From contig NZ_JAIMBY010000010.1 of NCBI RefSeq assembly GCF_026191915.1, positions 86,662-150,661 on the forward strand: DNA of 64,000 bases, given 5' to 3'. The notes beneath the pieces were generated by a model. The model did not search any database. It worked only from the letters and a program-made list of their open reading frames with translations, and was not told where the DNA came from. The translations under genes were made by a program, and so were the position numbers. Source of the DNA: Acidiphilium sp. PA. GTDB taxonomy: Bacteria; Pseudomonadota; Alphaproteobacteria; Acetobacterales; Acetobacteraceae. Every line of letters starts with the position of its first letter. Position 1 is the first letter of the stretch. Positions 36,292 to 44,473 of this stretch are shown here, in pieces.

Positions 36292-39236
36292 CTCAGACGT
36301 ATCGTCTTGCCACCGGCGGGTTGATCGACCGCAGCCGGACCGTGCCGTTCACCTTCGATGGCAAGGCCATGACCGGCCATGCCGGCGACACGCTGGCATC
36401 CGCGCTGCTCGCCAACGGGGTGCATCTGGTCGGGCGGAGCTTCAAATATCATCGCCCGCGCGGCATTGTTTCGGCCGGGGCGGAGGAGCCGAATGCGTTA
36501 GTCGGCGTCGGGCGCGATGAGGGGCATTACACGCCCAATCTGCGCGCCACGCAGGTTGAGCTTTATCACGGGTTGCGGGCGGAAAGTCAGAACCGCATGC
36601 CGTCGCTGGAGCGCGATGTCGGCAGCATTACCGACCGGCTGTGGCGGTTTTTCCCGGCCGGTTTCTACTACAAGACCTTCATGTGGCCGAAGGGCGCGTG
36701 GACGAAGTTTTTCGAGCCGCGCATCCGCGCCATCGCCGGGCTTGGCCGTTCGCCGGCGGCGCCGGATGCCGCGCGCTATGCGCAGATCTATGCCCATTGC
36801 GATGTGCTGGTGATCGGCGCGGGGCCCGCCGGGCTGAGCGCGGCGCTCACCGCCGCCGAAACCGGCGCGCGGGTGATCATTTGCGACGAACAGGCGCAGT
36901 TCGGCGGCGCGCTGCTGGCGGAGCCCGGAAAATCCGCCTGGCTCGCCGAACAGCGCGCACGGCTTGCCGGTTTTGCAAACATCACGATGCTGCCACGCAC
37001 CATCGCGTTCGGCTATTTCCCGCACAATATGATCGGGCTGGCGCAGGACCTGACCGATCACCAGGGCGAAGCGAGCGACGATGCGCCGCGCGGCCGGCTG
37101 TGGCAGGTGCGCGCGAGGCAGGTGATTACCGCGACCGGTGCGATCGAACGACCTTTGGTGTTTCCGGACAATGATCGGCCGGGCATCATGCTGGCCGATG
37201 CGGCGCGGACCTATGTCGAGCGTTATGCGGTCAAACCGGGCAATCGCGCCGTGGTGTTCACCGCGCATGACGATGCGTATCGCGCGGCGGTTTCGCTGCA
37301 TCGGGCCGGGGTGGCGATCGCCGCCATCGTCGATCTGCGGGAAAGCCCCGCGGGGCCGGGTTTGGACGCGGCGCGCACGGCGGGCCTGCCGGTCCGCACC
37401 CATGCGACGATCATTGGCACCGAGGGCAATCTGCGCGTCGCGGCCGTCAGTGTTGCCACCATTGGCGAGACGAAATCCGAACGCATCGCCTGCGATCTGG
37501 TGCTGATGTCCGGCGGGTTTACGCCCAGCGTGCATCTGTTCTCGCAGAGCCGGGGCAAGCTCGCGTTCGATCCGGCGCTGGATGCCTTTATTCCCGGCAC
37601 GCCGGCCGAGCCGACGATTGCGGCGGGTGCGGCCGCGGGCTGCCAGTCGCTCGAAGCGGCGATCGCCTCGGGCCGGGCGGCCGGGCTTTCGGCGACCGGG
37701 CAGGCGGTGGCGGCGCCGGTGGCCGAGACCGGTGCGGCGGGGTTTCTGGGCGAAGTGCCGCATGGCCGCGACCCGGCCAGCGTGCGCGCCTTTGTTGATT
37801 TCCAGAACGACGTGACGGCGAAGGACATCACCCTCGCGCTGTCCGAAGGGTTCCGCTCGATCGAGCACGTCAAGCGCTACACCACCACCGGCATGGCGAC
37901 CGATCAGGGCAAGACGTCGAACATGAACGCGCTCGGCATCGTGTCGAAATCGCTTGGCGTCGCGATTCCCAGCATCGGCACCACCACGTTCCGGATGCCG
38001 TATACGCCGATCCCGTTCGGCTATTTCGCGGGCTATGCGCGCGGTGAACTGGTCGAACCGGTGCGCGAGACGCCGATCCACGCCTGGGCCGCCGAGCACG
38101 GCGCGGTGTTCGAGGATGTCAGCCTGTGGAAGCGCGCGCGGTATTTTCCGCGCGGGGCCGAGACGATGCATGACGCCGTGGCCCGCGAATGTGCGGCGGT
38201 GCGCGCGGGGGTTGGCCTGTTCGATGCCTCGACGCTCGGCAAGATCGAAATCACCGGCCCGGATGCTGCGGAATTTCTCAACCGCATGTATGTCAACGCC
38301 TGGACCAAGCTGAAACCCGGACGGCTGCGCTACGGCATTCTGCTGCGCGAGGACGGGTTCATCATCGATGACGGTGTCGTTGGCCGGATTGCCGATGATC
38401 GGTTCCATGTGACCACCACGACCGGCGGTGCGGCGCGCGTGCTGAACATGATGGAAGATTATCTGCAGACCGAATTCACCGATCTGAAGGTCTGGCTCAC
38501 CTCGACCACCGAACAATATGCGGTGATTGCGGTGCAGGGTCCGCGCGCGCGGGCGGTGATTGCGCCGCTGGTGGAAGATGCCGATATTTCGGCGGCCGCG
38601 ATGCCGCATATGAGCGTGGTGGAATGCCGGGTCGCCGGCGTGCCGGCGCGGCTGTTCCGCGTCAGTTTCACCGGCGAACTCGGCTTTGAGATCAACGTGC
38701 CGGCCGATTACGGGCGCGCGGTATGGGAGGCGGTTGCCCAGGCGGGCCAGGCCCACGGCATCGTGCCCTATGGCACCGAGACGATGCACGTGCTGCGCGC
38801 GGAGAAAGGCTACATCATCGTCGGGCAGGAGACCGATGGCACGGCGACGCCCGATGACGTCGGCCTGACCTGGGCGATCGGCAAGGCGAAGCCCGATTTC
38901 GTCGGCAAGCGCGCCCTCGCCCGCACCGCGCTGGCGAGCCAGACCGATCGAAAGCAATTGGTCGGGCTGCTCACCGCCGATCCCGCCGAGGTGCTGGAGG
39001 AGGGGGCGCATCTCGTCGCTGATCCGGCACAGGCGGTCCCGATGACCATGCTGGGGCATGTGACGTCGTCCTACTGGAGCGCGGCGCTTAATCGCTCGAT
39101 CGCGCTCGCGATGGTGCGGAACGGACGGGCGCGGATCGGCCAGACCCTGCACGTCCCGCTGCCAGGGCGCTCGGTCGCGGTGACGCTGACCGATCCGGTT
39201 TTCTATGATCCCGAAGGAGCACGGCTCGATGGCTGA
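36288..39236 (+). CDS. soxA: Sarcosine oxidase, alpha subunit
   Basis: A 982-residue large subunit. The N-terminal 100 residues are a 2Fe-2S-like fold (FTFDGKAMTGHAGDTLASAL); an NAD/FAD module follows (VLVIGAGPAGLSAALTAAETG near 170, ATGAIERPLVFPDNDRPG near 285), and the C-terminal 380 residues are a GcvT-like tetrahydrofolate-binding domain (FDASTLGKIEITGPDAAEFL onward, and GELGFEINVPADYG). With folate it turns sarcosine into glycine and 5,10-methylene-THF. It overlaps the gamma gene by eight bases. Length is normal. Confidence 0.95.
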   Translation: MTQTYRLATGGLIDRSRTVPFTFDGKAMTGHAGDTLASALLANGVHLVGRSFKYHRPRGIVSAGAEEPNALVGVGRDEGHYTPNLRATQVELYHGLRAESQNRMPSLERDVGSITDRLWRFFPAGFYYKTFMWPKGAWTKFFEPRIRAIAGLGRSPAAPDAARYAQIYAHCDVLVIGAGPAGLSAALTAAETGARVIICDEQAQFGGALLAEPGKSAWLAEQRARLAGFANITMLPRTIAFGYFPHNMIGLAQDLTDHQGEASDDAPRGRLWQVRARQVITATGAIERPLVFPDNDRPGIMLADAARTYVERYAVKPGNRAVVFTAHDDAYRAAVSLHRAGVAIAAIVDLRESPAGPGLDAARTAGLPVRTHATIIGTEGNLRVAAVSVATIGETKSERIACDLVLMSGGFTPSVHLFSQSRGKLAFDPALDAFIPGTPAEPTIAAGAAAGCQSLEAAIASGRAAGLSATGQAVAAPVAETGAAGFLGEVPHGRDPASVRAFVDFQNDVTAKDITLALSEGFRSIEHVKRYTTTGMATDQGKTSNMNALGIVSKSLGVAIPSIGTTTFRMPYTPIPFGYFAGYARGELVEPVRETPIHAWAAEHGAVFEDVSLWKRARYFPRGAETMHDAVARECAAVRAGVGLFDASTLGKIEITGPDAAEFLNRMYVNAWTKLKPGRLRYGILLREDGFIIDDGVVGRIADDRFHVTTTTGGAARVLNMMEDYLQTEFTDLKVWLTSTTEQYAVIAVQGPRARAVIAPLVEDADISAAAMPHMSVVECRVAGVPARLFRVSFTGELGFEINVPADYGRAVWEAVAQAGQAHGIVPYGTETMHVLRAEKGYIIVGQETDGTATPDDVGLTWAIGKAKPDFVGKRALARTALASQTDRKQLVGLLTADPAEVLEEGAHLVADPAQAVPMTMLGHVTSSYWSAALNRSIALAMVRNGRARIGQTLHVPLPGRSVAVTLTDPVFYDPEGARLDG

Positions 39237-39792
39237 CATCGCACTCGCCCACGCCGACGCACGGCGCACCGCCCCGCTGCCGGGTGCGGTGGATCGCAGG
39301 ATCGAAAAATCCGCCCCGCTCACCCGCTTCGTGCTGCGGCTCCCGGAAGAGTCCTTGACCGCCGCGGGCGCCGCGCTCGGGCTTGATTTCACCGCGCCGA
39401 TCAATCGGGCCGTGACCTCGGGCGATCGGACGGCGCTGCGGCTTGGGCCGGATGAATGGCTGGTGCTGGCGCCCGCCACCGATGCGGCGATTCCGGGCGG
39501 GCTTGCCGCCGGTCTGGCGGGCCGGCTGTTTTCGCTGGTCGATGTCAGCCATCGGCAGACCGGCATCAGGCTCGCCGGGCCGCACGCGGCGGCGATGATC
39601 AACGCGGTCTGCCCGCTCGATCTCGGCCTTGCGGCATTTCCGGTCGGCATGGCGACGCGGACGATTTTCGCCAAGGCCGACATCGTGCTGTGGCGTACCA
39701 GCCCTGCCTCGTTCCATCTTGAAATCTGGCGCTCGTTCGCGCCCTATGTGGCGGCATTGCTGCACGAGATCGGCCGCGAGTATCCGGATTGA
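39229..39792 (+). CDS. soxG: Sarcosine oxidase, gamma subunit
   Basis: A 187-residue subunit related to the GcvT fold, forming the folate-side interface with alpha. Diagnostic segments are DRTALRLGPDEWLVLAP and VDVSHRQTGIRLAGPHAA. ATG at 39229 was chosen because GAAGGAG lies about ten bases upstream and it overlaps the alpha stop. Last of the four sarcosine oxidase genes; sdaA begins eight bases after its stop. Confidence 0.93.
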   Translation: MADIALAHADARRTAPLPGAVDRRIEKSAPLTRFVLRLPEESLTAAGAALGLDFTAPINRAVTSGDRTALRLGPDEWLVLAPATDAAIPGGLAAGLAGRLFSLVDVSHRQTGIRLAGPHAAAMINAVCPLDLGLAAFPVGMATRTIFAKADIVLWRTSPASFHLEIWRSFAPYVAALLHEIGREYPD

Positions 39793-39799
39793 CCCTGTC

Positions 39800-41161
39800 A
39801 TGATCAGCCTGTTCGATCTGTTCAAAATCGGCATCGGACCGTCATCGTCCCACACGGTCGGGCCGATGCGGGCGGCGCATAGTTTTGTATCCGACCTCGC
39901 TGATCCCGCTTGCGTTGCGCGCGTGCAAATCACGCTGCTCGGCTCGCTGGCGTGGACCGGCAAAGGCCACGGCACCGACAAGGCGGTGATCCTCGGCCTT
40001 GCCGGTGAGGCGCCGGAAACGGTCGATCCCGATCAGGCGGATGCGATCGCCGCGGCGGTGGCGCGCGCGTGCGTGCTGAAACTCGGCGGGGTTCATCCGA
40101 TCAGGTTCGATCCGGCAACGGATATCGTTTTCGACTACGAAACGGCCACCACGCGCCACCCCAATACACTCGAATTCAGCGCGCTCGACGCCGCCGGGCG
40201 CACGATCGCCGCCGAACGCTGGTGCTCGGTGGGCGGGGGGTTCGTCATTCGCGAGGATGAAAAGCCCGATCTCGGCGCGATCACCGAAACCGTGCCCTAT
40301 CCGTTCGCCAACGCCATCGATCTGCTGCGGCTCGGCGAGGCGTCCGGCCTGTCGATCGCGGCCATGATGCGCGCCAATGAATTCGCGCTGCGCGATCCGG
40401 CAACCGTGCTGGCCCACGCCGACCTAGTGCTTGCGACCATGATGAACGGCATCGAACGCGGGATGCGGACCACCGGCACCCTGCCCGGCGGGTTGAAAAT
40501 CACCCGCCGGGCGCACGCGCTGCACGCGAAAATGCAGACCGACGCCGCGCGCAACGACCTGGCCCCCCATGAAAAAATGGACTGGGTCAGCCTGTTCGCG
40601 ATGGCGGTGAATGAGGAAAACGCCGCCGGAGGCAAGATCGTCACCGCGCCCACCAATGGCGCGGCCGGGGTTATTCCCGCCGTGCTGCGCTATTTTCGCG
40701 ACTTCTGCCCCGGTGCGACCCACGAATTGATGCGCGATTTTCTGTTCACCGCCACGGCGATCGGCGGATTGTTCAAGACCAATGCCTCAATCTCGGGCGC
40801 TGAAGTCGGCTGTCAGGGCGAGGTTGGCGTCGCCGCCTCGATGGCCGCCGCCGGGCTGGCCGCCGCACGCGGGGCAACCAACCGGCAGATCGAAAACGCC
40901 GCGGAAATTGCCATGGAACATCACCTCGGCATGACCTGCGACCCGGTCGGCGGCCTGGTGCAGATTCCCTGCATCGAACGCAACGCGTTCGGCGCGATCA
41001 AAGCGATCAGCGCCGCCTCGCTCGCGGCACGGGGCGATGGTACCCACCATATCTCGCTCGATCAGGTGATCGCCACCATGCGACAGACCGGGGCGGATAT
41101 GAACAGCAAGTATAAAGAGACCTCGCTTGGGGGGCTCGCGGCTAATTTTATCGAGTGTTAG
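39800..41161 (+). CDS. sdaA: L-serine ammonia-lyase, iron-sulfur type
   Basis: A 453-residue single-chain L-serine dehydratase that makes pyruvate and ammonia. It opens with SLFDLFKIGIGPSSSHTVGP; the substrate loop is VTAPTNGAAGVIPAVL; the 4Fe-4S cysteines are in SGAEVGCQGEVG, GMTCDPVGGL and VQIPCIERNA. In this operon it can consume serine made from glycine and methylene-THF (serine hydroxymethyltransferase is elsewhere). Its TAG stop lies inside the 8-bp target duplication of the adjacent ISL3 element, so the reading frame is intact. Confidence 0.95.
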   Translation: MISLFDLFKIGIGPSSSHTVGPMRAAHSFVSDLADPACVARVQITLLGSLAWTGKGHGTDKAVILGLAGEAPETVDPDQADAIAAAVARACVLKLGGVHPIRFDPATDIVFDYETATTRHPNTLEFSALDAAGRTIAAERWCSVGGGFVIREDEKPDLGAITETVPYPFANAIDLLRLGEASGLSIAAMMRANEFALRDPATVLAHADLVLATMMNGIERGMRTTGTLPGGLKITRRAHALHAKMQTDAARNDLAPHEKMDWVSLFAMAVNEENAAGGKIVTAPTNGAAGVIPAVLRYFRDFCPGATHELMRDFLFTATAIGGLFKTNASISGAEVGCQGEVGVAASMAAAGLAAARGATNRQIENAAEIAMEHHLGMTCDPVGGLVQIPCIERNAFGAIKAISAASLAARGDGTHHISLDQVIATMRQTGADMNSKYKETSLGGLAANFIEC

Positions 41162-41163
41162 GG

Positions 41164-42761
41164 GGTCCTGCCTCAATTCGTGTGAAAACCAGGGGGTTGG
41201 AACGGAAGCATTCGGGCGCGCAGGAGAGCCACGCCGGCGCGATCATACATGGCTCGCTTGAGTGTTTTCAGCCGACTGATCTGGCCCTCGGCTTGCCCAT
41301 TGCTCCATCGCTCGGTCACGGCGTTACGGACAGCGTCGAGGTCTCCCTGTGCCGTGCGCGCGAAGCGCTGGAGCGCATAGATTCCGGAATGGCAGGCTTC
41401 TTCGAGCCACGCATCGAGCTTGCCACCATCTCGGCTGCGAAGGATCCCGCGAAACCGCATAGCGAAACCCCGCATGGCCGCCATCTGGGGCGATATCTGA
41501 CGCCCCGTCACCGGGTCCTGGGCAAGCAGGCCGGACGGAGTGGACGTTGCCCGTACCTCTTTACTCTCACGGTCACGCCGCCGCCACGGTGAAACGAACC
41601 GGGCCAGATGGGTGTAGCAGCCTGTGAAGCGGAGCTGCTTGATCTCGGTAAGCAGACGACGCACGACAGTGCATCTTTCCGCCGAGCGGCGCGACAAGTA
41701 GCCCTCATAATAGGCCGGCGATCGCCGGGTCGGTGCCATCGCGTTGCGTTCCGGTAGAATGTTCAAACGGATCCACTTGTCGACGCGCTTGCGGCTGAGG
41801 CCAAGTTCCTGTGTAATTGCCGTGGCCGTCTTGCCGGCATCGTACAGACGCCGAACCTGCTCGAACTTGGCCTGGAGCAGGCAACGTAGTCCTGCTCTCG
41901 TGTCGTCGATCTCGGCGGTTGCCGAGACTTTGGTGCGAAGCGGACGCTCGAGACGCCCAAGCTGTTTCTCGATCACCTCACGCAAATTCTGGATCAGATG
42001 GAAGCGATCAGCGATCTGTCGGGCTTGAGGAGCGCCGATCCGAGCTCCCTCAGCGTAAAGTCCCTGCCTATCACGGCTGACAATCTCGATGGAGGGGTGC
42101 GCGCTGAGCCAAGCCGCTACGCTTGTGGATGACCGATCGGCGAGGACGTCCACCACGCATCGGCGCTCGAGATCGACGATGATGGTTCCATAGGTCTGGC
42201 CCCTGCGCCACGACCAATCGTCGATGCCGACGACACGCAGCGCCGTCGCTGAGGGCGTCGCAGAGCGGTTCTTCAGGCAGCGCAAGACCGTATCATCACT
42301 CACCATCATGCCGAAGCAGCCCAGCAGCCGTTCCGCCGGCCGACCGCCGGTGCTATGTCCGAGCAGGCGGACAATCTTGGCCACCCTCGATGTTCGGCGT
42401 GCATTTTGCACGATCTCGTTTGAGGCGCATCCCGCGAATGTCCGTCGGCCGCACTGCTGAGTGAGACACTTGAGCCGTTGACGGACAGCTTGATCATCAC
42501 TGACGCTCCTTGCGTCGGCAAATCCTGCAAGGACCGGCGGTAGAGGCCGTGCCGCACAGTTGAAACGGCGCCGCAGGAGGGACAGGCACCGCGGTTGGAG
42601 CCAGTGGCTTCGACAATCCAGCTGGCGCCATCTCGATGGATATCAACAACATGAATGCCGGCGAGTGGACTGAGGTGCAGGGTTTTGCTCATTCGCGAGA
42701 TTTACCCGCTATGCAGCCAAAACCATAGCTGGCCTCGGGTCACACAAAGTGAGGCAGGACC
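41164..42761. mobile_element. ISL3-family insertion sequence with 8-bp target duplication
   Basis: Terminal inverted repeats start GGTCCTGCCTCAATTCGTGTGA at the left end and, read on the other strand, GGTCCTGCCTCACTTTGTGTGA at the right end, each imperfect at two positions. The direct repeat TGTTAGGG occurs at 41156-41163 and 42762-42769, the 8-bp size known for ISL3 elements. The element is 1598 bp. The encoded transposase is of ISL3 type but interrupted by a frameshift. Confidence 0.93.
41173..42692 (-). pseudogene. ISL3-family transposase, frameshifted
   Basis: The N-terminal frame (42692 down) encodes MSKTLHLSPLAGIHVVDI and the first zinc-finger pair in CPSCGAVSTVRHGLYRR. Near 42470 the frame changes: the continuation (CLTQQCGRRTFAGCA, then NARRTSRVAKIVRLLG) is in the next frame, which fits loss of a single base in the codon before the second zinc-finger cysteine. 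The rest (GIDDWSWRRGQTYGTIIVDL, SRDRQGLYAEGA, ADRFHLIQNLREVIEK, WSNGQAEGQISRLKTLKRAM) is complete, with the DDE residues present. Probably inactive unless frameshifting or a sequencing error restores it. Confidence 0.85.
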
Positions 42762-42783
42762 TGTTAGGGGGTAAGAAAGGGAA

Positions 42784-42820
42784 GGCTTCTTTTTTGTAAA
42801 AAAGAAGCAAAAAACTTTTT
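42784..42820 (-). repeat. AT-rich hairpin repeat, copy 5
   Basis: A perfect GCTTCTTTTTT-GT-AAAAAAGAAGC palindrome followed by AAAAAACTTTTT. Before the IS insertion it lay about 20 bases after the sdaA stop and could have served as its terminator. It is the left partner of an inverted pair with copy 6 that encloses the proline-rich gene. Confidence 0.85.
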
Positions 42821-42911
42821 GACTCTGGGGCTTGGGATTTGGCTGGATCGTGCCTTATTCGTTTGTTTTGTTGCGATATCGTAACAATTTGGGCGTGCGA
42901 AGATGCTGGGG

Positions 42912-43496
42912 TCAGGCGGGTTGAATTTTGAAATCCTGGTTTGGGGGTGGGGCGTCGGGTGGGGTAGGGTCTGGCGTGCCGAAGAGGATGTGGCGGCGGG
43001 AGTCTGGTGGTGGGGTGGGGGTGACGGGGGGTTGTGCGGGCAGGTCGATGCCCATGGCGTGGTAGAGCGGGGCGAGGATGCGGATGAGGCGGGGGTTGGC
43101 TTCGAGCAGGCCGGCGAATTCGGGGTCGGTGAGGATGGTTTGCAGGGCGAAGCGGGTGAAGCCGGTTTCGGGGATGAGGCGGTAGAGCCAGGCTTCGCGG
43201 CACGGCAGGGTGAGGCGTTTGCGGCGGGCGCGGGGTGGCTGGGGGTCGGGTTGGGCTTCGGGGTTGGGTTCGGGGGTTGGTTTGGCGGCTGGTTTGGGGC
43301 GGGGTTGGATGGGGCCGCGCGCGAGGGCGGCGAGGAAGCGGGTGGTGAGGTTTTGCAGGCGGGTCCAGATCCGGTTGACCATGGGGATGGGGACGTAGCC
43401 GGCGGGTCCGTGTTCGGCCACGGCGTCGCACAGGGCGTTCATCATGACGATGAAGCAGCGGATGACGAAGGGGGGATTGGTTGGGGTTGCGCGCAC
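42912..43496 (-). CDS. Proline-rich hypothetical protein, paralogue of the gene at 4268-4987
   Basis: A 194-residue protein of the same family as the product at 4268. Shared blocks are the helical N terminus (ALCDAVAEHG ... IWTRLQNLTTRF), the Pro/Lys-rich linker, the AWLYRLIPE motif, LTDPEFAGLLEANPRLIRIL and APLYHAMGI. The C terminus is proline-rich and shorter than in the paralogue. The start is uncertain: GTG at 43496 keeps the conserved FVIRCFIVM segment, while ATG at 43445 would lose it. It is enclosed by hairpin repeats 5 and 6 in inverted orientation. Function unknown. Confidence 0.62.
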   Translation of the reverse strand: MRATPTNPPFVIRCFIVMMNALCDAVAEHGPAGYVPIPMVNRIWTRLQNLTTRFLAALARGPIQPRPKPAAKPTPEPNPEAQPDPQPPRARRKRLTLPCREAWLYRLIPETGFTRFALQTILTDPEFAGLLEANPRLIRILAPLYHAMGIDLPAQPPVTPTPPPDSRRHILFGTPDPTPPDAPPPNQDFKIQPA

Positions 43497-43601
43497 GCAG
43501 GCATGATAGGCGGCAGGCCGGGGGGTGAGAAAGCGTTTTGTTAGGGCAGCCGTTAGTTTTCATTGAGGCAACCAGCCGCCCCACCCCCAGTCCCAGATTA
43601 A

Positions 43602-43637
43602 AAAAAGTTTTTTGCTTCTTTTTTACAAAAAAGAAGC
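43602..43637 (+). repeat. AT-rich hairpin repeat, copy 6
   Basis: An AAAAAGTTTTTT anchor is followed by a perfect GCTTCTTTTTT/AAAAAAGAAGC hairpin. Inverted relative to copy 5 across the proline-rich gene; about 150 bases upstream of the J-domain-like gene. Confidence 0.85.
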
Positions 43638-43786
43638 CTTCCCTTCCCCGCCAAACCGGCTCTGCGCCAATATCCCCCGCCGCTGTCGAGCCACGGTCCG
43701 GGCGATCACGGGCGGGTGCCAAAGCCGTGAAAAACGGGTCCGTGCGTCGATTTTCGAAATTTTCCGCTTGTTTGGTGGCGCATTTG

Positions 43787-44305
43787 ATGGCTTCGATGGG
43801 GGTGCATGAGGATGTCCGATCGAATCCGGGATCGAATGTTGTGAGTAGCGATGTCGATCGCTGGTTGATTGCCGCTGTTCTGGGCCTGGCGGCGTTTGCT
43901 GTGTTGTTCTGGCCGCAGCCGGACGGCAGACGGGATTGGCACAACGGGTTGCGCCATCCGGCGCTTTGGGTGTTGCTGTCGCTGGCGGCGAGTTTTGCCG
44001 CGACCGCGTGGTTGCCTGGGCGTGGCGTTGTCGTGCTTGGGTTATTGCCGTTTCTTGGCACATTGTGGCGCCGTGATCCGACCGTATCGAGCCCGCCGCC
44101 TCCGCCGCCGCGTGCCGCGCCGTCGCCGAGGGTGATGTCCCGGGCCGAGGCTCTCGATGTGTTCGGGCTTACGCCGAGCACGACACGCGAAGAAGTGCTG
44201 GAGGCGTATCGACACATGCTGTGGTTTGCGAATCCCGAGCATGGGGGGTCTGAATGGCTGATCGGCAAGTTGAACGAAGCCCGGGACGTTCTGCTCAAAC
44301 GCTGA
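43787..44305 (+). CDS. Membrane protein with degenerate J-domain
   Basis: A protein of about 172 residues with two hydrophobic helices (LIAAVLGLAAFAVLFW and a longer stretch ending VVVLGLLPFLGTLW), a run of eight prolines with flanking Ala/Arg, and a C-terminal segment that aligns with a DnaJ domain: SRAEALDVFGLTPSTTREEV, then AYRHMLWFANPEHGGSEWL and KLNEARDVLLKR. The usual HPD tripeptide is NPE, so DnaK stimulation is doubtful; similar degenerate J-domains occur in small alphaproteobacterial membrane proteins. The start is uncertain: ATG at 43787 or 43796, neither with a strong ribosome binding site. Confidence 0.6.
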   Translation: MASMGVHEDVRSNPGSNVVSSDVDRWLIAAVLGLAAFAVLFWPQPDGRRDWHNGLRHPALWVLLSLAASFAATAWLPGRGVVVLGLLPFLGTLWRRDPTVSSPPPPPPRAAPSPRVMSRAEALDVFGLTPSTTREEVLEAYRHMLWFANPEHGGSEWLIGKLNEARDVLLKR

Positions 44306-44473
44306 CGCGGCGGCGATGCCGGCGCGGGAGGGTGCGGAGCGCGGGGGAAGGGCGGGGGCCGCGAAAATGATCGTTGACCCGTTCGTATTTTATCATGAAG
44401 GTGCGTCTTCAAGGCGTGTGAACGCGGGCATCGGCGACGTGGCCGCGCATAAAAACGAGCCTGCCGGGGGATT

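Noticed and set aside
36498..39683. 1061-codon minus-strand open frame opposite the sarcosine oxidase alpha gene
   Set aside because: Shadow frame in high-GC DNA; the plus-strand alpha and gamma subunit genes are unmistakable.
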